Shown: in pieces, positions 1 to 6,343 of the stretch
Layout: the number at the start of each line of letters is the position of its first letter
Position numbering within the stretch: position 1 is the stretch's first letter
Source of the DNA: Ruminococcus sp. UBA4383
GTDB lineage: Bacteria; Bacillota; Clostridia; Oscillospirales; Ruminococcaceae
NCBI GenBank assembly: GCA_002389995.1
Contig: DGRR01000118.1
Coordinates: forward strand, 1 to 20,374
DNA length: 20,374 nt
Direction: 5' to 3'
Position numbers and translations under genes: made by a program
The notes under the pieces: generated by a model
Database searches by the model: none
The model's input: the letters and a program-made list of their open reading frames with translations, nothing else
Told to the model about the DNA's origin: nothing

Positions 1-1047
1 GATGAACTTTGTATTATTTTCAGAAATTATGAAATTTATCTGAAAGCCAACAGAATATTTTCAAGATTTATTCTGAATAATACCTATTCCGCAGATATTT
101 TTTCGGTATGCACCGAATTTACGGGAAGTTTCAGGGAGGATATGCGGAAACTTTCCGCACTTGCCGAAAATGCAGGAAATCAGGAGAATAATTTCCTGCC
201 GTGCAACGTACTGCCTTTTACTCTTGCGGATAAGTATACATTTATGCCCGTGTATGAAAACAAACTCACTGCCGAGGCTTCTCATAAACTCAATGCCTAT
301 GAAAGAAATTTTGACAGAAACAAGCTTATGAGCGATGATTCCCGTATGCTCGCCATTATCTGCATAGGTTCGGACAACAGGGATATTTTAAGCATTTATC
401 AGAATGATGACTATAATAAATCCGTCAGCGATATGCGCCGTCTTATCTGCAAACATGACAGCGAAATCAATGACTTCACTCTGTATGCTGTCGAAAACTG
501 CATGAAAATTAAAAATATCTATGACGATATTCACGGCTATATCAGAATAACAGGCAAAAAAACTTTCTTTATATGCCTTGCGGAAGATGCTTTTGAAATA
601 CTCAACGACTATCTCCTTGAAGCTCAGGGCGATGTCTGCGTAGGCACGGCTCTCTTTAACAGAAATGTTCCGCTTTCATATGCCTGTGAACGTGCGGAAA
701 AATTCTGCTCTCCTGCCACTATCGGATTTTTCTGCTTTTCTTCGGGAAAAAGTACGGGTGCGGTAAGCATAAGATACAGCAATGACGAATTTGAGGAATT
801 TCTCAGCGCAGGCAAGGTCTTTGAGAAAATCGGAAAGAAAAACCTCGAAGTTTTAAGTCAGTCTATCATCATGGGCGACTCATATTTTACTTTTGAAACA
901 GAACGCATAAAATCAGAATACAGAGGCGGTGTCGCTCAGTTTATAAGAAGATATTCCGACAATACGGACAAGCTTAAAGAACTCGTTTCAAATGTGTCTG
1001 TGTTTTATGATGTACTGCCTTCGGCGGAGGATAACAGATATGTATAA
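1..1047 (+). CDS. cas10: Cas10-like large subunit of a type III CRISPR effector, C-terminal part (5' end outside window)
   Basis: The frame is open from base 1 with no start, so the gene begins upstream; 348 codons are visible. I read it as the C-terminal palm plus helical domain of Cas10. The best signature is the palm strand-helix CVGTALFNRNVPLSYACERAEKF-like block near 641-715, which resembles the Cas10 segment 'aGiai.k..yPi..ayelAe.l'. Where active Cas10 has GGDD, this protein reads ITGKKTFFI (about 550-576), and the earlier acidic palm strand reads AIICIGSDNRD. Cyclic oligoadenylate synthesis is therefore probably lost. The C-terminal ~100 residues look helical. It overlaps the next gene by 8 bases. 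Any HD domain would be outside the window. Identity rests on weak similarity plus its position beside clear RAMP genes. Confidence 0.62.
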   Translation, partial: DELCIIFRNYEIYLKANRIFSRFILNNTYSADIFSVCTEFTGSFREDMRKLSALAENAGNQENNFLPCNVLPFTLADKYTFMPVYENKLTAEASHKLNAYERNFDRNKLMSDDSRMLAIICIGSDNRDILSIYQNDDYNKSVSDMRRLICKHDSEINDFTLYAVENCMKIKNIYDDIHGYIRITGKKTFFICLAEDAFEILNDYLLEAQGDVCVGTALFNRNVPLSYACERAEKFCSPATIGFFCFSSGKSTGAVSIRYSNDEFEEFLSAGKVFEKIGKKNLEVLSQSIIMGDSYFTFETERIKSEYRGGVAQFIRRYSDNTDKLKELVSNVSVFYDVLPSAEDNRYV

Positions 1048-2887
1048 AATTAAAATCGAACTTATGTCAGACCTTTGCGCTTCGGACGGAAATTTTATGT
1101 TCAATGATGCGGATACCGCTGTTGACAAGTACGGCATACCCTTTATACCTGCAAAAAGATTAAAGGGCTGTCTCAAAGAAGCGGCTCTTTATATAAATGA
1201 ACAGTATATTGACGAAATTTTCGGAACATCAGGCAAAAAAGGCTCTCTCGAAATTGATGACGCTTTTGTTGAAAATTATGACGAACTCGTGTGCGAATCA
1301 ATAAGATATTCCCCGCAGTTCATAACTTCTATTTTTACTGATACCTCTTTCTGCATCTCGTCAGATGATGAGGGGATAATGAAAAATAATTCATTGAGAT
1401 ATGTTAAAACAGTAAATAAATATATCCCGTGGGACAGCCACAAAAATACCGCTTTCTTTTCAGATATCCGCATAGATGAAAAATATGTGCCGTTTCTCGA
1501 CAGAATATGCCGCTCAATGCGCCATATAGGCTACAAAAGAACAAGAGGTCTGGGCTTTGTAAAATGTTCCCTCGAAAAAGTAAACGCCCCTCAACGCTTT
1601 GAAATAAATATCAGTAAAAATTATTCCGCTGATAAAAATTATATCCTCGAATATGCTGTAAGACTTGACGAAAATATGATGATTTCAGGAAGCGTTTACG
1701 ACAATACCTGCGATTTTATAGGTGGTTCGTCAGTTATGGGTATGCTTGCTGCGGAATATCTCAAAAGCCACAGTGCAGACAGTACCTTTGAACAGCTTTT
1801 CCTCAGCGGAAATGTTAAATTTTCAAACCTCTATATAACCGATGAAAGCCTTTCGGAATTTATCCCCTCCCTTATGAGCGTAAATCAGAATAAGGGAAAA
1901 TATATATCCGATTCTTCAAAATCCCTCGATGTGGAAACAGAAATTATCTGCCATAATCAGAAAGGCAGTTCCTATGTCAGAGTATGCCTCGAAAAAGGTC
2001 AGGTATTCCGTGGAAGTATAACCTGTTCAGGCGACAAAATGCCAGTTATCGCCAGTCTTATTCAGAATGCGGATATATCTTTCGGAAGAAGCAGAACCGC
2101 CCAGTATTCAAGATGTACCCTCATTTCTGCTGAAATAAATGAATATCAGCCCGATGAAATTATTATAAATCCTGATGATATTGTCCTGTTTTTCTTTGAG
2201 TCAGATGCGGTTATTTTCGATGAAAAAGGCTCTGTTCCCGATTCAGTTGAAAATGCTGCGGAAATACTCGGTATAAAAGGCGGGATTTTACCGTGCAGTA
2301 TCCTTAAATATAAGACTGTAAGCGGTTTCGTTTCGTCTGCAAAAATGCAGAAACCCCATGTCCGTGCAGTCGCCGCAGGCAGTGTGATAGCCGTAAAATA
2401 CGATAAGTATACCATGTGCGACAGGATTTTTTATGTCGGTCAGAAACAGGGCGAGGGATACGGAAAAATACGCATCATTAAACAAAACGATTTCAATGAA
2501 GCTTTCCGCAGTCAGCTCCATATCAGTCAGAATCAGATTTCTTCCGTCAACGAAAACATCAAGGCTATGTTCGGAAGAATTTCCTTCGTGGAGGAAATGT
2601 ACAGCGACGCTCTCGGCTATATAAATCAGAACCGCAGGGATATCGCAGGAAAATGGAATAATGTCGCTTTGAAAAGACTCGCAAATATAATTGATGCTTC
2701 TATGGATTTCGATGAACTTATGCAGAATATAAACGGCATAGTCTCCGAAAACAGAAAAATTGCCGTCCTCAATATGCTCAGGGATTCTGATTCGGATAAG
2801 TATACAGACTGGGAAGATAAAAAATTTTACCTTAAATTGGTTTCAAAACTTATAAAATACGTTTTCAGACAGGGAAAGGAGCAGTAA
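1040..2887 (+). CDS. csx10: Type III-D effector fusion protein: Cas7 (Csm3-like) - Cas5 (Csx10) - Cas11-like
   Basis: 615 residues. The start at 1040 (MYKIKIELMSD) follows GGCGGAGG at 1023-1030 with good spacing; an in-frame ATG at 992 lacks this. Residues 1-185 are a Cas7/RAMP fold: D25 in NDADTAVDKYG, then IPFIPAKRLKG, then the glycine loop RTRGLGFV (about 167-174). D25 is the probable counterpart of the Csm3 RNA-cleaving Asp. Residues 205-510 match Csx10/Cas5: FIGGSSVMGMLA (~225), GQVFRGSI (~320), FGRSRTAQYS (~347) and a second glycine loop GEGYGKIRI (~470). Residues 515-615 are helical and fit a fused small subunit (Cas11). The same Cas7-Cas5-Cas11 order occurs in the Synechocystis III-Dv complex. 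Role inferred: backbone and crRNA 5'-handle binding in a target-RNA-cleaving complex. Confidence 0.82.
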   Translation: MYKIKIELMSDLCASDGNFMFNDADTAVDKYGIPFIPAKRLKGCLKEAALYINEQYIDEIFGTSGKKGSLEIDDAFVENYDELVCESIRYSPQFITSIFTDTSFCISSDDEGIMKNNSLRYVKTVNKYIPWDSHKNTAFFSDIRIDEKYVPFLDRICRSMRHIGYKRTRGLGFVKCSLEKVNAPQRFEINISKNYSADKNYILEYAVRLDENMMISGSVYDNTCDFIGGSSVMGMLAAEYLKSHSADSTFEQLFLSGNVKFSNLYITDESLSEFIPSLMSVNQNKGKYISDSSKSLDVETEIICHNQKGSSYVRVCLEKGQVFRGSITCSGDKMPVIASLIQNADISFGRSRTAQYSRCTLISAEINEYQPDEIIINPDDIVLFFFESDAVIFDEKGSVPDSVENAAEILGIKGGILPCSILKYKTVSGFVSSAKMQKPHVRAVAAGSVIAVKYDKYTMCDRIFYVGQKQGEGYGKIRIIKQNDFNEAFRSQLHISQNQISSVNENIKAMFGRISFVEEMYSDALGYINQNRRDIAGKWNNVALKRLANIIDASMDFDELMQNINGIVSENRKIAVLNMLRDSDSDKYTDWEDKKFYLKLVSKLIKYVFRQGKEQ

Positions 2888-2891
2888 ATTT

Positions 2892-4091
2892 ATGTACCAT
2901 ACTTATTACAGAGTTGTTTTTCAGCTCACTTCACCGCTCTCTGTCGGAAACGGCGGAAGCAGTAATTCAGCCCATGACTGCGTAAGACATAAGGACGGCA
3001 GTCCGTATATACCCGCTGCGGCTGTTGCAGGTGCTTTCAGAAATTTCTGCATAAAAAACAAGGATATCCCCGATGATATCCTGAATAACAATGAAAATAT
3101 TTTCAGAAAAAGCGGTGTGATTTTCTCAAATGCCGAACTTATCAGCGAAAGCGTTTCCTCTGTCCGTGAAACTATCAGCCTGAAAGAAAAATCAGTCGTT
3201 GAAAATACTGATTTCAGTATGGAAGTTGTCGAGACAGGTGCGGAATTTGTATCGTATATCGAAATAGATAAATTCAATCAGGATAAACAGGTTTATATCG
3301 AAAAACTCCTGAATGCCGTAAATGACAGTCTCCTCAGATTCGGCTCGAAAGTCAGCCGTGGATATGGTATGGTTAAAATTATTTCTCTGAAAAAAATATC
3401 TTTCGACCTCGGAAATAATCTGGATAAATGGCTGGATTTTGATATGTTTTCGGAATCTGTATGGGACAGTACGGAAGAATTTGTTTCGGATAACAGATTC
3501 AGCGGATTTTACAGCATAAGAATTGCCGTAAAACAAAAAAGTTCCCTCTCCATAAGAGTTTTCGATACGGGTACTGCAAAGGGAAATGAAAAATATGTCC
3601 CCGACCAGAAACATATAACCCTCAGAAACGGAAAAGCTGTCATTACAGGTACTTCATGGGCAGGTGCTTTCAGGGAAAGATTCAGACTCTTTGCAGGCGA
3701 TGAAAGGACTGAAAGACTTTTCGGTTCGGAAAATTATTCAAGGTCAAAAATTACTTTCTCGGAATCTGTGATAGATAACTGCATTTTCAAAAATACTACC
3801 AGAAATTCTATTGACCGTTTCAGCTCAAAAATTAAAAGCGGTGCTATATATATCGAAAGAAATTGCAGTGACGGCACGGCAGAACTGATTATAAATGTAC
3901 CCGATGATATATCCGAAAATGATAAAAAATGCCTCAGCGCAGTTATATTTGACCTCAATCTCGGACTGCTTTCTGTGGGAGGTCTTGCTTCTGTCGGACA
4001 CGGTATGTTTTCAATAGAAAATATAAGCGTCAACGGAACAGATAAAACTTACTGCCTTGAAAAAAATGACCTTTACGGCTTATGGAGGTAA
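2892..4091 (+). CDS. Tandem Cas7 (Csm3-like) RAMP protein, Cas7-2x type
   Basis: 399 residues, beginning 4 bases after the upstream stop with AAAGGAG at 2875-2881. It contains two consecutive Csm3-like RAMP domains. Domain 1 (1-195): SPLSVGNGG, then D29 in SAHDCVRHKDGSPYIP (catalytic Asp candidate), AGAFR, and the glycine loop SRGYG. Domain 2 (~203-390): YVPDQKHI (D238 a candidate acid), ITGTSWAGAFR (~250-260), a conserved RNSIDRFS segment and the C-terminal loop GGLASVGHG. Cas7 subunits wrap the crRNA and cut target RNA at regular spacing, so two domains in one chain should supply two backbone units. This matches the Cas7-2x subunit of the III-Dv complex. Co-transcribed with the Cas7-Cas5-Cas11 fusion and csx19. 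Confidence 0.85.
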   Translation: MYHTYYRVVFQLTSPLSVGNGGSSNSAHDCVRHKDGSPYIPAAAVAGAFRNFCIKNKDIPDDILNNNENIFRKSGVIFSNAELISESVSSVRETISLKEKSVVENTDFSMEVVETGAEFVSYIEIDKFNQDKQVYIEKLLNAVNDSLLRFGSKVSRGYGMVKIISLKKISFDLGNNLDKWLDFDMFSESVWDSTEEFVSDNRFSGFYSIRIAVKQKSSLSIRVFDTGTAKGNEKYVPDQKHITLRNGKAVITGTSWAGAFRERFRLFAGDERTERLFGSENYSRSKITFSESVIDNCIFKNTTRNSIDRFSSKIKSGAIYIERNCSDGTAELIINVPDDISENDKKCLSAVIFDLNLGLLSVGGLASVGHGMFSIENISVNGTDKTYCLEKNDLYGLWR

Positions 4092-4095
4092 CAGC

Positions 4096-4584
4096 ATGAA
4101 AGAATATATTTCAAAATACGGTACTGTTTCCGCTGAAAATGCCTCTGATATAATCAGAAATTACAGCGGTACAGTCTATGCCGTGTATTCAGACCATTTT
4201 CTGTGCAGTGAAAGTACAGATGTTGATATCTCTCATCTTATGGAACTGCGTATATTCAGTGAGGAAAGTGAGTTCAGAATTTTCAGGTATGACCTCGGAA
4301 GTGATTTTTTCTGGCGATATATAGATGATACAAGTTTCAGACAGGCTCTCAGTCAGGAAGATGACGAGTTCCTTAAAGATTTCAATAACAGAATTTTCGA
4401 TGAAATACATCTCCTCGACTGCGACAGGGAAAAATCACACGGATATTCCTATTTCACCCGTGCAGGTGCGGAATATTCACTCCCTGCCGAAAATGCCGAG
4501 AAAATTATGATAAGAAATTATCTCGACTACGACAAAAACGGTATGCTTTCAGTAAATGATTTCAGAATAGTGAAGATATTATGA
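4096..4584 (+). CDS. csx19: Csx19 (type III-D CRISPR-associated, TIGR03984-like)
   Basis: 162 residues. I chose the ATG at 4096 because GGAGG at 4084-4088 sits 7 bases upstream; an in-frame ATG at 4057 lies inside the previous gene. The sequence carries the landmarks I associate with the Csx19/TIGR03984 family: LMELRIFSEESEFRIFR (residues 48-64), a middle RAGAEYSLP segment, and near the C terminus IRNYLDYDKNG followed by FRIVKIL. Csx19 is an accessory subunit restricted to subtype III-D effector complexes; its exact role is not settled. It follows the tandem Cas7 gene by 4 bases and its stop overlaps the next start (ATGA). Together with the Csx10 fusion it fixes the subtype. Confidence 0.8.
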   Translation: MKEYISKYGTVSAENASDIIRNYSGTVYAVYSDHFLCSESTDVDISHLMELRIFSEESEFRIFRYDLGSDFFWRYIDDTSFRQALSQEDDEFLKDFNNRIFDEIHLLDCDREKSHGYSYFTRAGAEYSLPAENAEKIMIRNYLDYDKNGMLSVNDFRIVKIL

Positions 4585-5177
4585 AAATTAAATATTTTTT
4601 ATTGTGTGTTCCGTTTATTTTCCCGTCCGGCTGTCAGGAAATAAATCTTTCATCAGCCGAAATTTCCGCTCCTGAAACTTCCGAAATATCAGCATCTGCC
4701 ATTCCTCAGACTTCGGAGCAGGCTCAGGCTGAAACTGTCATTCAGCCAACTGAACCGATTTCGCTTTTGCAGTCCCCTGATGATATAAATATTTATGATG
4801 CGGACGGCATGGGGGAAAATTATATCTTTTCATACGATAATCAGGACTTTCAGGCTTTTTATTCATATGACAATTGGAAAATTATTGATTCTTACAAAAT
4901 AAGAAATAATGATGATATCAAAATAATCTGTCAGGCTCTCAAAGATATTCACCCCGTTCACAGTGCGGATATGTCCGGTTACCGTGATGCTGATGATATG
5001 GCTTACGAATGGATTCAGCACAATATCGCATATGATGTCCTGCCTGATGATTCGGAATGGAAATCAAGTGCAAAAGATGTCGATATAAACCCAGATGACC
5101 AGAATAAAAATCTATATGATATGTTCCTTGAAAGACAGGATATATTCAGTTCATACAGCGAAAAGCCCTCCTTTTAA
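4581..5177 (+). CDS. Putative lipoprotein coupled to the CRISPR operon, function unknown
   Basis: 198 residues. Its ATG overlaps the csx19 stop (ATGA at 4581-4584), suggesting translational coupling; there is no strong separate ribosome site. Residues 1-18 (MKIKYFLLCVPFIFPSGC) look like a short signal peptide ending at C18. The lipobox is poor, with Pro where Leu is usual, so lipidation is uncertain. A Ser/Ala/Glu/Thr/Pro-rich linker (~20-65) leads into an acidic domain with aromatic residues (~68-190), including the segment DDMAYEWIQHNIAYDVLPDD. I do not recognise the domain. The stop codon falls in the loop of the terminator at 5161-5190, so the last residues EKPSF are encoded by the hairpin. 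It may be an accessory of the CRISPR operon or an ordinary neighbour read from the same transcript. Confidence 0.7.
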   Translation: MKIKYFLLCVPFIFPSGCQEINLSSAEISAPETSEISASAIPQTSEQAQAETVIQPTEPISLLQSPDDINIYDADGMGENYIFSYDNQDFQAFYSYDNWKIIDSYKIRNNDDIKIICQALKDIHPVHSADMSGYRDADDMAYEWIQHNIAYDVLPDDSEWKSSAKDVDINPDDQNKNLYDMFLERQDIFSSYSEKPSF

Positions 5178-5193
5178 ACGGAGGGCTTTTTTT
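5161..5193 (+). terminator. Rho-independent terminator of the CRISPR operon (weakly bidirectional)
   Basis: An 11-bp stem (5161-5171 with 5180-5190) formed by AAAAGCCCTCC and GGAGGGCTTTT, an 8-base loop, and a run of seven T on the + strand. On the - strand the T run is only four, so it probably also serves the convergent Rrf2 operon but less efficiently. Confidence 0.88.
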
Positions 5194-5630
5194 CAGATAT
5201 AATACATGATTTCCTGTGACTGTGTTCTTTCATTGCATCTGTCAACTATATCGGACAAGCTTGTATTTTCGGCAAATTCACGCATTTTGCCTTCCATTAC
5301 GGACCAGCAGTATTCGTTGACTGTTTCGGATATGCTGTTTTCATAGTATACAGATGTATTGCATATTATTGAGTTGTCAATGGAGTTGATTATTTCAAAA
5401 AGTGATATTTTTTCGGGCGGACGTGAAAGACTGTAACCGCCTCTTGCACCTTTGACGCTGTTGATTATATTTGCATTTCGGAGCAGAGGAAGTATCTGTT
5501 CAAGATATTTCGGTGATATTCCGTTTCTTTTTGAAATATTTATGACATTCACGGAAATTTCAGTTTTTGAATGTATGGCTATATCAACAAGTGCGATTAT
5601 TCCACATTCAACCTTTGTCGGTATTCTCAT
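5193..5630 (-). CDS. Rrf2-family transcriptional regulator
   Basis: 145 residues. The ATG at 5630 is preceded by GGAGGGG. The N-terminal winged helix has the family hallmarks: a recognition helix region NGISPKYLEQILPLLRNANI (36-55), then the wing VKGARGGYSLSRPPEKISL. Rrf2 proteins such as IscR, NsrR and CymR sense Fe-S status, NO or cysteine. Here the effector half has C90 and C108, with C132 further on and C9 near the N terminus. This is not the compact three-cysteine pattern of IscR/NsrR, so cluster binding is possible but not shown. It is the last gene of the CooS operon and overlaps the preceding membrane-protein gene by 23 bases. It likely regulates its own operon. Confidence 0.9.
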   Translation of the reverse strand: MRIPTKVECGIIALVDIAIHSKTEISVNVINISKRNGISPKYLEQILPLLRNANIINSVKGARGGYSLSRPPEKISLFEIINSIDNSIICNTSVYYENSISETVNEYCWSVMEGKMREFAENTSLSDIVDRCNERTQSQEIMYYI

Positions 5631-5937
5631 GCACCCCTCCGTTACCTGCTATAACTTTGTTTTTATCGCTTATGAGAAGTTTTATGCACCATACCACAAG
5701 GGCAAGCGCAACTGCTGAAAATCCTAAAAATGTATCATTAATCATGCTTTGAGTATCGGGTGTGAAGTATTCCGCACCGATTTCGATATATTCCACGACA
5801 GCATCAACAAGCCACATGAGTGATGCTCCCCAGAACATATACATAAGTATTCCGACGTGCATATTTCTTGCTTTTTCGCTTGAATACCATACAGCCGTTG
5901 AGATTATAGCCGCAAAAATTGTTATAAGTAAAGTCAT
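5608..5937 (-). CDS. Small integral membrane protein in the CooS operon, unknown function
   Basis: 109 residues. The chosen start MTLLITIFAAII (ATG at 5937) overlaps the preceding stop as ATGA and has AGGGGG upstream; an in-frame ATG at 6000 lies inside the preceding gene. Three hydrophobic segments are visible at about 1-17, 30-50 and 68-90, so it is probably a three-helix membrane protein, with a polar C-terminal tail. I do not recognise a family. It is sandwiched between a second small membrane protein and the Rrf2 gene with overlaps at both ends, which argues for co-translation and a shared role with the CooS operon. Confidence 0.72.
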   Translation of the reverse strand: MTLLITIFAAIISTAVWYSSEKARNMHVGILMYMFWGASLMWLVDAVVEYIEIGAEYFTPDTQSMINDTFLGFSAVALALVVWCIKLLISDKNKVIAGNGGVHENTDKG

Positions 5938-6296
5938 AATCCCGCCCCCTGAACAGATTTCCTGATAATACGGTTTTCTGCAATTACTGTTGCCGCCCAT
6001 ACTCCCGTTACAAGAACTGCCATTGATGTACCTGATATGGACATTTCATGGAACATCTGCACAAGGTCATCAGGATTTTCCGCCGCTGTCAGAAAAGGGA
6101 AAAAGGGCTTTATTTCACCGTGCCAGAGATGTTCAAAGGCAAGCAGTCCGCTGCCTCCCCAAAGCATACCGTTGAGTCTGCCGAGTTTTTCAGCAAAAAT
6201 ATTTTTGCCGTCCGTATGATTACCTTTTTTGTCGATTACTTTTTTAACTATTGTGGTTACTGCCGCTTCCGCAGCAGGTACAATGAAGCAAGCCAT
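5934..6296 (-). CDS. Small membrane protein (MACFIVPAAEA-type) in the CooS operon, unknown function
   Basis: 120 residues, ATG at 6296 with AGGAGG upstream. The N terminus MACFIVPAAEAAVTTIVKKVI is a hydrophobic anchor, followed by a charged loop (~20-38) and two more hydrophobic stretches: the GMLWGGSGLLAFEHLWHGE region (~43-61) and ISGTSMAVLVTGVWAATVIAEN (~86-107). The conserved-looking FEHLWHGE motif carries His residues in or near the membrane. It ends in an ATGA overlap with the next membrane-protein gene and starts 47 bases after cooS. I recognise the sequence type as a conserved clostridial hypothetical but know no function. The two small proteins may form a complex. Confidence 0.75.
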   Translation of the reverse strand: MACFIVPAAEAAVTTIVKKVIDKKGNHTDGKNIFAEKLGRLNGMLWGGSGLLAFEHLWHGEIKPFFPFLTAAENPDDLVQMFHEMSISGTSMAVLVTGVWAATVIAENRIIRKSVQGAGL

Positions 6297-6343
6297 GATA
6301 TTAACCTCCTGTTTTTATGTATATTATTATAAAATTAACTGAT

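Noticed and set aside
992..1039. An upstream ATG start for the Cas7-Cas5-Cas11 fusion
   Set aside because: It lies inside the Cas10-like gene without a ribosome site; the ATG at 1040 has GGCGGAGG and starts directly with a RAMP first strand.
4078..4086. GGCTTATGG shared between the end of the tandem Cas7 gene and the cotJC junction, as a possible second att site
   Set aside because: Only 9 bases match, it lies inside an intact coding region and ribosome-site area, and no cotJC sequence adjoins it.
5990..6332. Several + strand open frames opposite the small membrane-protein genes, and others opposite cooS
   Set aside because: They lack ribosome sites and protein-like composition, and the - strand genes have strong start signals and overlapping operon layout.
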